IMG/VR virus record: IMGVR_UViG_3300043419_002186
Coordinates: 21,792-85,791 of that record
Length of the DNA: 64,000 bases
Source of the DNA: a virus
Direction: 5' to 3' (one strand)
How positions within the stretch are numbered: the first letter of the stretch is position 1; every line of letters begins with the position of its first letter. Below the pieces are notes generated by a model, which worked only from the letters and a program-made list of their open reading frames with translations, had not been told where the DNA came from and searched no databases. A program made the translations under genes and the position numbers. Shown here piece by piece: positions 39,383-45,934 of the stretch.

Positions 39383-40201
39383 CTAGAAACCGCCCCAGCG
39401 GCAGGTTTCAAAGTGTTCACAGGGCCCGTAGGCTGTGATGCAGGTCTGCTCCGAGAGAGCCATCGGCCACTCCTTCGGAGGGATGTCGCTCGCGTCCAGC
39501 GCTTCGATTCGCTGGCGCGCGTGCAACACCGTAAGAGGGAACGTGCGCTGTGCAGAGGGCGCGGGGTCGGGCTCGCTTCGCTGGAACTTGAAGCCGTTCG
39601 TGCCAAGCTCGATGAAGTTCATGCGGACGCCGCCGAACTCGTCTCCCCACACCTGACGGCCGAACATCGCCATGCCAAGGAACTGCCCCGACAGCGTGTA
39701 GCGCTCGGGCGTGTTCCCCGTGAGTCGTCCCGTGGTCTTGTGGTCCCAGATGTAGACCTTGCCATCGGGCCCCCGGACGACGAGGTCGAGACGCTGCGTG
39801 AAGGCGAAGCCTCCAATCGTGCTTCGGAAGACCTCCTCCACGTGGAGCACCTCGGCCTTTTCGTTCATCCAGTGCAGCTTGTACTCGCGCACCGCGGCCT
39901 TCGCGAGCGGCACGTACTGCGCCGCGTACTGGCCGCGCAGCTTCGCCTCGTTCTCAATGCCCTCGTCGGGCGTGGCCCACTCGTTCTCGTCGCGTCCCTG
40001 CTGTCTGCTCTGCATCCTCGCGTAGTGCTGCGCGAGGCCAGCGTGGACGAGAGAGCCCTTGAGAAGCGCGGGACGGTCGGTCTCCTCCTTCTCGATGATG
40101 CCACGGTACTGGTACGCGAAGAGGCGAGGGCAGCGCATCGCGACCTCGGTCGCGTGCCATCCCCATTCTCCCGATGAACCTGCGTCGATGAACTTTCCCA
40201 T
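39383..40201 (-). CDS. PD-(D/E)XK nuclease of the RecB/Cas4 type
   Basis: 272 residues. 'KGSLVHAGLAQHY' is the RGxxxHxxLE-like motif, and 'RLDLVVRGPDGKVYIWDHKTTG' is the D...xHK catalytic pair of this fold. Four cysteines, Cys24 in 'RCPRLF' and three in the last residues ('CITAYGPCEHFETCRW'), form the Fe-S cluster arrangement of AddB/Cas4-like enzymes. It probably trims DNA ends for recombination. ATG 40201 overlaps the stop of the tiny gene upstream. Confidence 0.85.
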   Translation of the reverse strand: MGKFIDAGSSGEWGWHATEVAMRCPRLFAYQYRGIIEKEETDRPALLKGSLVHAGLAQHYARMQSRQQGRDENEWATPDEGIENEAKLRGQYAAQYVPLAKAAVREYKLHWMNEKAEVLHVEEVFRSTIGGFAFTQRLDLVVRGPDGKVYIWDHKTTGRLTGNTPERYTLSGQFLGMAMFGRQVWGDEFGGVRMNFIELGTNGFKFQRSEPDPAPSAQRTFPLTVLHARQRIEALDASDIPPKEWPMALSEQTCITAYGPCEHFETCRWGGF

Positions 40202-40278
40202 CACAAGTCTCCATTGAACGCCATGGCGGCGAGAGCTGCTCCCACAACACAGCCGAAGAGGAACATGGCGACCATCAT
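40201..40278 (-). CDS. Tiny 25-residue single-helix membrane peptide
   Basis: 'MMVAMFLFGCVVGAALAAMAFNGDL', almost all one hydrophobic helix. ATG 40278 overlaps the upstream stop (ATGA) and its stop overlaps the nuclease start (TGATG), so it is coupled on both sides. This double overlap is the evidence that it is translated; no function can be given. Confidence 0.5.
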   Translation of the reverse strand: MMVAMFLFGCVVGAALAAMAFNGDL

Positions 40279-40583
40279 CGAGGCCCCGCGTTCGCGGGCG
40301 TGCCGTGGCAGAGCCAGCAGTCGAGGTTCCTGCACTTGGGCTCTCGCGGGTCACGCGAATCGATTCGAGCTGCCTGTAGCTTCCTGATGGTCTCCTGCAG
40401 CGCATCTAGCTGGTCTTGATGCTTCGCGATGACACGCATCATGGCGAGGTTCTGCCGCAGCAGCGACTCCTCGCGCAAGGCGAGCCTGTCGTGCTCCGCG
40501 AGAAGCGCGGTGGCGTAGTGGGGCAGCAGGAACACGCCGTCGTTCACGGCAGTGCGGATGTCTTCGAGTTCTTCCTTCGTCAT
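40275..40583 (-). CDS. Coiled-coil early protein of the MTKEQL type
   Basis: 102 residues: 'MTKEELEDIRTAVNDGVFLLPHYATALLAEHDRLALREESLLRQNLAMM...' then a CxxxDCWLCH end. The N-terminal 'MTKEELxxI' block recurs at the start of 40583, 41170 and 44613. An exact palindrome (40356) encodes 'ARIDSR'. Function unknown. Confidence 0.6.
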   Translation of the reverse strand: MTKEELEDIRTAVNDGVFLLPHYATALLAEHDRLALREESLLRQNLAMMRVIAKHQDQLDALQETIRKLQAARIDSRDPREPKCRNLDCWLCHGTPANAGPR

Positions 40584-41173
40584 CACTTGTCCTCGGGGGT
40601 TGGTAGGTGGCGAACACGCTGGGCGCTCGCTCCATGTACGGGAGACATGATGTAGTCCCCCGCCAAACGCTGTTGGTTCGCTCGCTCTTCAAAGTGTCTC
40701 GCAACGACCTCGCGCATCGCCTCGGCGCCGCGACGGAAGGCGGTGTCGCGCTCGGTGTTGATGACTGCCCAGACAGGCACCTTGTGAGACGTTCGCCAAT
40801 GACCGTGTGGCTCGCTTTCAATCGCACACGGCCAATCAGTCCCGGTGCACCATCTTTGAACGTGCATGCCACCCTCGGTCGGCATTACGCGCTCGTCCTC
40901 TCGCAGCATCACGGCAGTCGTCTTTTCCTTGACCAGCGCGTCTCGCTCAATGTGCAGCCGCTCGACCTCCGCAAGCAGCTCGCACCGACACGGCTCGCCG
41001 GGGAACTTCATCGCCCAACCACACTTCTCACACAGTTCGCCGGAGACCTGCACGGCCATCGCGAGGTCGTTCTTCAGCCGCTCGACCTCCGCGAGTAGCG
41101 GGATGACGTCGTGTATCGACACGTCATCGAACGACACATGCTCGCGGATGGCGTCGAGCTGTTCCTTCGTCAT
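40583..41173 (-). CDS. Coiled-coil early protein with Cys cluster (MTKEQL type)
   Basis: 196 residues. Starts 'MTKEQLDAIREHVSFDDVSIHDVIPLLAEVERLKNDLAMAV', has 'LCEKCGWAMKFPGEPCRCELLAEVERLHIERDAL' (zinc-type Cys set between two coiled-coil pieces), then 'ERDTAFRRGAEAMREVVARHFEE'. These modular arrangements of 'I..L..I..L.AEVERL' helices are common in phage small-gene clusters. Function unknown. Confidence 0.65.
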   Translation of the reverse strand: MTKEQLDAIREHVSFDDVSIHDVIPLLAEVERLKNDLAMAVQVSGELCEKCGWAMKFPGEPCRCELLAEVERLHIERDALVKEKTTAVMLREDERVMPTEGGMHVQRWCTGTDWPCAIESEPHGHWRTSHKVPVWAVINTERDTAFRRGAEAMREVVARHFEERANQQRLAGDYIMSPVHGASAQRVRHLPTPEDK

Positions 41174-41556
41174 TCCCTCACCAGCTTTCCGGACGCCTTG
41201 GCTGCGTCGTACAGTTTTGCAAACGCCTCGTCGCGACCGGCCTCCGTCGAGCCGTCCACGCCGACGAGGTCCGAGAACCGCTGCGACCAAGCGATCAGGT
41301 CGTCGCGTTCGACACGAAGCCGCTCGACCTCGCCCAGCAGGGCGCGGAGGTCGGTCGGGGCGTTGGCGATGAGGTCCGCGTCGTTCGCGTCGAGCGAGTG
41401 CGTCACTTTCGTTGCCGTAAACTGCGGACAAACCGCGCCCTTCGGCCCATCGACCCAGCCCATATCGGGGCAGCAGGTCGCAGTACCGGCATCCCACGGC
41501 CCCGGAGTCGCCGCGTCGAGCCGTGCGCGGATCGCGGAAAGTTGGTCGGGGGTCAT
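41170..41556 (-). CDS. Early protein of the MTPDQL type
   Basis: 128 residues: 'MTPDQLSAIRARLDAATPGPWDAGTA' then 'DANDADLIANAPTDLRALLGEVERLRVERDDLI'. The 'ATPGPW' and 'NDADLIANAPTDLRALLxEVERLR' blocks are widespread in phage and prophage ead/Ea22-like proteins, whose role is not known. Overlaps both neighbours by ATGA. Confidence 0.7.
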   Translation of the reverse strand: MTPDQLSAIRARLDAATPGPWDAGTATCCPDMGWVDGPKGAVCPQFTATKVTHSLDANDADLIANAPTDLRALLGEVERLRVERDDLIAWSQRFSDLVGVDGSTEAGRDEAFAKLYDAAKASGKLVRE

Positions 41557-41882
41557 TGGACACCCCGCGTGAGGCCGCATCCGACGCACTTGACCTCGGT
41601 CTGCGGGGGCATGGACGTGAGGATGTTCCCCGTCGGGAGCACCTGCCGGAGACCGCCGCACCGGGGACAGCCGAGGAAGGTCGCCGGGAAGGTCGTCGTC
41701 GTGCCGGTGCTGACCGGGGACGCCGGGTCCACGCGGGCCTTCTCAAGCTCGGCGACCCGGTCCTTCAAGTCGTTGATGTGCTTGATGACTTCGGCGTTCT
41801 GGGCGTCGATGTGCTGAGCGACCGCGATGAGTCGTCGCTCAAGGTCTTCAATCTTCGGTGCGAGCACGATGTAGTCGAGCAT
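41553..41882 (-). CDS. Coiled coil plus C-terminal zinc ribbon
   Basis: 109 residues. The N-terminal half is a coiled coil, and 'GCPRCGGLRQVLP...EVKCVGCGLTRG' forms a classical zinc ribbon at the end. Function unknown. Confidence 0.65.
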   Translation of the reverse strand: MLDYIVLAPKIEDLERRLIAVAQHIDAQNAEVIKHINDLKDRVAELEKARVDPASPVSTGTTTTFPATFLGCPRCGGLRQVLPTGNILTSMPPQTEVKCVGCGLTRGVQ

Positions 41883-42019
41883 CACTTCGTCTCTTTCGAC
41901 GCGCACGACGGCGCGGTGTTGTAGTTCGCCTGCATGAAGGCGGTGCCAGCCATGAAGCCGATGAAGATTCCGAGAACCAGTGCGCCAACCACGTCTCGAA
42001 CGGGGCCGGGGTCGCTCAT
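41882..42019 (-). CDS. 45-residue single-span membrane protein
   Basis: 'VRDVVGALVLGIFIGFMAGTAFMQ' forms a transmembrane helix in a 45-codon frame. Start and stop overlap the neighbouring genes. Function unknown. Confidence 0.55.
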   Translation of the reverse strand: MSDPGPVRDVVGALVLGIFIGFMAGTAFMQANYNTAPSCASKETK

Positions 42020-42390
42020 CGCATCCCCCTCGCCGCCGCGATGGCGGCGGACTTGGCCTTGTCCAGCGTGGGCTGGTGGCCCTCTTCATCCAGCGTGCTG
42101 AAGACGCGCCAGTAGAATCGCGTGCCTCCCTTGTCCCATGCCTCAACATGGACAGCTCGGTCGCCAATCATCGTGTCCCACCAGTGCTTGCCTTCGTAGT
42201 TCTCGCCCTCATCCCACTCCACAACGTCCTTTGCGGAGTCCTGCCGCTCCGCGAGCGCGGCGTCGATGCGCTTCTTGAGCGCGCAGAAGGTGCAGGCGCA
42301 GTACATGGTCTGACGGTACGCAAAGGGGCAGATCACGCACTCCCGCGCCTCGCGCAGCAGGTCGAGCAGTTCAGCGTTCGACTTCGGCAT
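42016..42390 (-). CDS. Early hypothetical protein with Cys cluster
   Basis: 124 residues. N-terminal 'LREARECVICPFAYRQTMYCACTFCALKKRID' has four to five cysteines as in a zinc module, then 'FYWRVFSTLDEEGHQPTLDKAKSAAIAAARG', a short domain seen in small phage proteins. Function unknown. Confidence 0.6.
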   Translation of the reverse strand: MPKSNAELLDLLREARECVICPFAYRQTMYCACTFCALKKRIDAALAERQDSAKDVVEWDEGENYEGKHWWDTMIGDRAVHVEAWDKGGTRFYWRVFSTLDEEGHQPTLDKAKSAAIAAARGMR

Positions 42391-42571
42391 CGAAGACCTC
42401 CTTCACCAGCCGCGAGGGCAGGACGAACATGTTCTCGACCGCCTTGAGAATCTCGGCCTTCTCTTCGTTGGTTCCACGCATCTGCGTGAGGATGATGAAC
42501 TTGAACGCGAACTTCGCGTCCTCGACTCCGATTCGGTGTGCCTTCGTGGCGAGCATCAGCTTGTCATTCAT
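42371..42571 (-). CDS. 66-residue helical early protein
   Basis: 'ATKAHRIGVEDAKFAFKFIILTQMRGTNEEKAEILKAVENMFVLPSRLVKEVF'; helical, no motif. It overlaps the downstream gene by 20 bases, longer than usual for this cluster. Function unknown. Confidence 0.55.
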   Translation of the reverse strand: MNDKLMLATKAHRIGVEDAKFAFKFIILTQMRGTNEEKAEILKAVENMFVLPSRLVKEVFDAEVER

Positions 42572-42990
42572 CGGTACACCAGCGCGTGCCGCAGGGCGAC
42601 GGAGAGAACTTCCAGCGTGGCGTCGTCGGGCTGGGGCTGGCCTTCGTACTCGTCGCGCCGCTGAATCGATTCGTGCTCCGGCTCCTCGTCAATCCCTTCG
42701 CGGAACCAAGGCTTTCGCCACTCTCCCGACATGACGGGCACGCCGTGGAAGCGGACCTCGACCTCGTCGGTCTCGGGGTTCAGCATCGCGAAGTGCTCCT
42801 CCGCGTTGAGCCACAGCCTGACCGTCACCGGCTCCCGCCGACGGCGCTCGTACTTCGCCTGTTGCGCGAGCTTCTTGAGAAGCTCCGTCGCATCGGTCGT
42901 GGGCAGCAGCCCGTTGCTGCGGTCTGACAGGTGCTTGTCGAGCGCGAACGTCACCAGTTCAAGCTCTTCCAGTTTCATCGAAATCAGCAT
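42568..42990 (-). CDS. Early hypothetical protein
   Basis: 140 residues from ATG 42990 (GTG 42993 would add one residue). The N-terminal half is helical ('LKLEELELVTFALDKHL'-like), the middle has 'PVTVRLWLNAEEHFAMLNPETDEVEVRFHGVPV'. The palindrome copy 42662 encodes 'ESIQ'. Function unknown. Confidence 0.6.
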   Translation of the reverse strand: MLISMKLEELELVTFALDKHLSDRSNGLLPTTDATELLKKLAQQAKYERRRREPVTVRLWLNAEEHFAMLNPETDEVEVRFHGVPVMSGEWRKPWFREGIDEEPEHESIQRRDEYEGQPQPDDATLEVLSVALRHALVYR

Positions 42991-43217
42991 CACTTGTCCC
43001 CTTCCCTGCGCAGTGAGGCTGGCAGGGCACTGTTCTCACCGCGTGGCGCAATCACCTTCGGACCCGACGCCTTCTTCGCCATCGCCTCCATGCACTTGTT
43101 GCAGTAGCCGCGCTCGCGTGCGTTTCCGACGAGGTTGATTCCGTCGCACGCAAGCTGCTGCTTGCAGATGGGCGTCTGAAGGTTCGTCGTGCTGTAGCTG
43201 GGCTTCGGCCGCGTCAT
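42990..43217 (-). CDS. Zinc-ribbon early protein, duplicate of 43214
   Basis: 75 residues: 'TPICKQQLACDGINLVGNARERGYCNKCMEAMAKK' is a four-Cys module repeated in the next gene. The two are tandem duplicates with about half the residues identical over 35 positions. Function unknown. Confidence 0.65.
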   Translation of the reverse strand: MTRPKPSYSTTNLQTPICKQQLACDGINLVGNARERGYCNKCMEAMAKKASGPKVIAPRGENSALPASLRREGDK

Positions 43218-43420
43218 CGGACCACCTTCAGTCCCTTGAGCGGTGGCGCCGGCTTGTTCTTCTTCGCCAGCGCCTTCGCGCACTTGCCGCAGTGCCCGCT
43301 CTCGATGCGCTCGGCGATGAGGTTCGAGCCGTCGCACGCGAGCATGAGCTTGCAGACGGGCGTCACAAGGTGCGTCTTGCTCGGGTTGTAGCCCGGGGGA
43401 CGGTCAGGGCGCTTCGACAT
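43214..43420 (-). CDS. Zinc-ribbon early protein, duplicate of 42990
   Basis: 68 residues: 'TPVCKLMLACDGSNLIAERIESGHCGKCAKALAKK', aligned with the 42990 product. It overlaps that gene by four bases. Function unknown. Confidence 0.65.
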   Translation of the reverse strand: MSKRPDRPPGYNPSKTHLVTPVCKLMLACDGSNLIAERIESGHCGKCAKALAKKNKPAPPLKGLKVVR

Positions 43421-43767
43421 CACTCCTCCTCCGTGCGCGCCACCGGCAGATTCTGACAAGCGAGAATGTCGTCACGAATCGATTCGAGCTTCTCCTGCGT
43501 CTCTTCGAGCTTCCCCTTGAGGTTCTTCAGCGCGAGGCTCACGGCCTCTTCGGGCGTGAGGCCGATGCAGCGGTCCTCTCGCGAGCCCTTCAGCATGACG
43601 GAGGAGTAGCCGTAGGCCTTGCGAATCTCCCAGTAGTCCGGGTGCTGGGCGATGCTCTTGCGCAGCAGTGCGCAGGTCTTGGGGCGGTCCTCTGCCTCGA
43701 ACTCCGCGACGTGCATGCCCTCCTCGGAGGAGTCCACGACGACGTACATCTTCACACGGTCGCCCAT
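43420..43767 (-). CDS. Early hypothetical protein with coiled-coil end
   Basis: 115 residues; a beta-alpha N-terminal half ('VKMYVVVDSSEEGMHVAEFEAEDRPKTCALLRKSI'), then a coiled-coil end containing palindrome copy 43475 as 'ESIRD'. Function unknown. Confidence 0.6.
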   Translation of the reverse strand: MGDRVKMYVVVDSSEEGMHVAEFEAEDRPKTCALLRKSIAQHPDYWEIRKAYGYSSVMLKGSREDRCIGLTPEEAVSLALKNLKGKLEETQEKLESIRDDILACQNLPVARTEEE

Positions 43768-44174
43768 CACTGCACCTCCTTTCGCGGCGCCCAACTGCGC
43801 AGCGAGTCGATGTCGTCAGAGTCGAACGTCACGTCTCCATCGTCCTTTGCTTCAAGGACCAGCGCCCTCCACTCCTTGAACGTGTCCTGCACACGCTCCA
43901 AGTCGTTGATCTTCCCAAGGTTGTGCCAGCAGACCGTGCAGACGACTTTGCGATGGTCGGGCCAATCGGGATACCCGATGTGCCGCTCCCCGTGCTTCGC
44001 GCAGACGTAGACGGTCTTCGGGATGAGGCCGAAGAAGACACGGGTGGTCCGCTTGAGCAGCTCGTCTAGGTGGCATGACGCAAGGGTCAGCTTGATGATC
44101 TCCTTGCCGACAGCCGCGATGCATTCGTCCACGATTCCCAGTGCGACAGGCTTGCTGATGTTGGTCGTCGGCAT
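43767..44174 (-). CDS. Early hypothetical protein with Cys/His cluster
   Basis: 135 residues. Middle 'VYVCAKHGERHIGYPDWPDHRKVVCTVCWHNLG' is a likely zinc site. N-terminal helices ('ALGIVDECIAAVGKEIIKLTLASCHLDELLKRT'). Function unknown. Confidence 0.6.
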   Translation of the reverse strand: MPTTNISKPVALGIVDECIAAVGKEIIKLTLASCHLDELLKRTTRVFFGLIPKTVYVCAKHGERHIGYPDWPDHRKVVCTVCWHNLGKINDLERVQDTFKEWRALVLEAKDDGDVTFDSDDIDSLRSWAPRKEVQ

Positions 44175-44425
44175 CACTGCACCTCCACGTCGGTCGCGAT
44201 GACCACGTCACAGCGGCAGAGGGCGAGGAAGTCCTCGTCCTTGAAACGCACCTCAACGGGACGCGCACCGCAGAGCTTGGTGCACTCCGCGAACGCCTCG
44301 GCTCGACGCTGCGTCCGATGCTGCTCCCACGCACGCTCTGCGCCATCGCAGCCCGACAGAGCGAACGCGAGCAGCGTCACGATGATGAAGATGGCGCCTC
44401 CAACAATCCCCTCGTTCTTGCGCAT
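44174..44425 (-). CDS. Small putative lipoprotein
   Basis: 83 residues: 'MRKNEGIVGGAIFIIVTLLAFALSGCDG' is a signal peptide with the lipobox LSGC, so Cys26 would be lipidated. The mature part has four more cysteines. Envelope location is implied. Function unknown; a spanin-like role is conceivable but the gene is in an early cluster. Confidence 0.6.
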   Translation of the reverse strand: MRKNEGIVGGAIFIIVTLLAFALSGCDGAERAWEQHRTQRRAEAFAECTKLCGARPVEVRFKDEDFLALCRCDVVIATDVEVQ

Positions 44426-44613
44426 CACTCCTCCGTCTTCTTCTCGGCCGCCGCCGACATGAGCGCGTTGTAGGCCTTCTCGCTGATGACCACGTCGCGG
44501 AAGCCACGGCGCTTGAGGATGTAGCGCCGGTTCCTGTGGTCGTGGGTGACGGTCACGCTCTGCGTCTTCCCCGAGAGGACATTCTGAATGTGTTCCAAGT
44601 TCTCGATGGACAT
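44425..44613 (-). CDS. 62-residue early protein
   Basis: Short alpha/beta protein ('SVTVTHDHRNRRYILKRRGFRDVVISEKAYNALM'). Overlaps both neighbours by one base. Function unknown. Confidence 0.55.
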   Translation of the reverse strand: MSIENLEHIQNVLSGKTQSVTVTHDHRNRRYILKRRGFRDVVISEKAYNALMSAAAEKKTEE

Positions 44614-44861
44614 CACTTCTCCTCGATGCTGGCGCGGACGGCGCCATGCTGCTTGATGGTGGCGAGTTCAGCCCATGCGACATTGCGCTGCTGGACAGCC
44701 ACGTTGTGAAACGCACGCGCGACTTCGTGAAGCTGCCTCTCCATCTCCAGCTCCTTCTGCAGACGCTCGATTTCAGCGACGAGGACCAGCGTCATGTCGG
44801 AAGAGGTGCTGTGCCAGCGGCTGGCGCCTTGCTTGATGGATTCGAGCTGTTCCTTGGTCAT
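44613..44861 (-). CDS. Coiled-coil early protein of the MTKEQL type
   Basis: 82 residues: 'MTKEQLESIKQGASRWHSTSSDMTLVLVAEIERLQKELEMERQLHEVAR'. N-terminal block as in 40275, 40583 and 41170, followed by an amphipathic coiled coil. Function unknown. Confidence 0.6.
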   Translation of the reverse strand: MTKEQLESIKQGASRWHSTSSDMTLVLVAEIERLQKELEMERQLHEVARAFHNVAVQQRNVAWAELATIKQHGAVRASIEEK

Positions 44862-45154
44862 CGGTGCCCCGGAATCTTCGTGAGTCCGTCGTTACGGGTG
44901 AGGGTGGTCATGCTGACAACGTCGTCGGATGCGGTCTCGACCATGAACTTCGAGGAGGAGTATTCGAGCGAGTCGATGGCGCCAAGACGGTACGTGAAGT
45001 CGCCGTGCCCGCACTCCAGCAGGACGACGCCCGTGGGATGCTTCAGCATGTCCTCTGCCAGCGCTTCGTAGAGCTTGCGGGACATCTTGAAGTCGTGGTG
45101 CCGATTGGCGACGCAGATGGTGACGCAGCCGATGGCGTCCAGTGGAGTGCTCAT
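44858..45154 (-). CDS. Early hypothetical protein
   Basis: 98 residues. 'MSRKLYEALAEDMLKHPTGVVLLECGHGDFTYRLGAIDSLEYSSSKF' is a compact mixed domain. No family. ATGA overlaps on both sides. Confidence 0.55.
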   Translation of the reverse strand: MSTPLDAIGCVTICVANRHHDFKMSRKLYEALAEDMLKHPTGVVLLECGHGDFTYRLGAIDSLEYSSSKFMVETASDDVVSMTTLTRNDGLTKIPGHR

Positions 45155-45495
45155 AGCGAAAGCTCCTTGTGCAGGTCATTCACGACGACCTGTGGTTGAA
45201 GGGGGAACGTCTGCGTCACGCCGGTCTTGTCGTTCCAGACCTCGATGCCGAGGGTGATGTGGCTGACTGCGTCCTCGCTTTCGGGTCGCGTGTGCAGCAC
45301 CGCGATGAAGTCCGCGACAGGAACGGCCTCGACGTTGTGCAGTTGGTAGAGGCCTGTGCCCGTGACGTAGCCCATGTAGAGGCGCCTTTGACGCTGACGG
45401 CCCGTGCGCATGAAGACTTCCACGAACAGCTTCTTCGAGAAGAGGGCCCTGCTCTTGAGGTCCGAATCGATTCGCAGTTGCAGCGGCTTGAGCAC
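45151..45495 (-). CDS. Early hypothetical protein, GTG start
   Basis: 114 residues from GTG 45495, with AAGGA upstream; the ATG codons further upstream lie inside another gene. 'KSRALFSKKLFVEVFMRTGRQRQRRLYMGYVTGTGLYQLHNVEAV' is beta-rich. Palindrome 45463 encodes 'RIDSD'. Function unknown. Confidence 0.55.
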   Translation of the reverse strand: MLKPLQLRIDSDLKSRALFSKKLFVEVFMRTGRQRQRRLYMGYVTGTGLYQLHNVEAVPVADFIAVLHTRPESEDAVSHITLGIEVWNDKTGVTQTFPLQPQVVVNDLHKELSL

Positions 45496-45497
45496 AG

Positions 45498-45677
45498 CTA
45501 TTCCTTCTCGCAGTGTTCGTGGTGGTCGAGAAACGCGGTCAACATCTCCGTGAAGTCGTCCGCGTTCATGGGCATGAGGAGCGTCGCGGAAGCACTGCAG
45601 TGAGTGCAGACGGCCTCCAGCGCACCGTCGTTGATGCCGTCCCGCGGTGCTCGCACTCGAACGTGTCCTGTGGTCAT
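45498..45677 (-). CDS. 59-residue early protein with CxxC
   Basis: 'AVCTHCSASATLLMPMNADDFTEMLTAFLDHHEHCEKE' holds one CxxC and a His/Cys end that could complete a zinc site. Overlaps the neighbouring start. Function unknown. Confidence 0.55.
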   Translation of the reverse strand: MTTGHVRVRAPRDGINDGALEAVCTHCSASATLLMPMNADDFTEMLTAFLDHHEHCEKE

Positions 45678-45934
45678 CACTCGTCCCCCTTGATGCTGGC
45701 AATCGCGCGCTCCGCAGCGGCTTTCGCCTTCTCGATGCTCACTTCGACGCCCCCTCGGCACTCTTCCAGCTCAGGGAAGAGGTCCAAGCCTCCCGAGAAC
45801 GGGAGAGGCACCAGCTTGTCCGTGCATACGACGCACCATTCCGCATGGCCATTGGGGCTGAGGGGAAGGATGGTGGCGTGAATGTCTCCGTCGTCCCACC
45901 ACTGCACCCCTCCCGGCTGGATAGTCCACAGCAT
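45677..45934 (-). CDS. Early hypothetical protein
   Basis: 85 residues from ATG 45934. N-terminal beta segment 'GVQWWDDGDIHATILPLSPNGHAEWCVVCTDKLVPLP' and a helical end. Overlaps the helicase stop by one base. Function unknown. Confidence 0.55.
   Translation of the reverse strand: MLWTIQPGGVQWWDDGDIHATILPLSPNGHAEWCVVCTDKLVPLPFSGGLDLFPELEECRGGVEVSIEKAKAAAERAIASIKGDE

Noticed and set aside
44830-44851. Further palindrome near 44840 (GATGGATTCG) and 39502 (TTCGATTCG)
   Set aside because: Only the right half matches; left out of the copy count.
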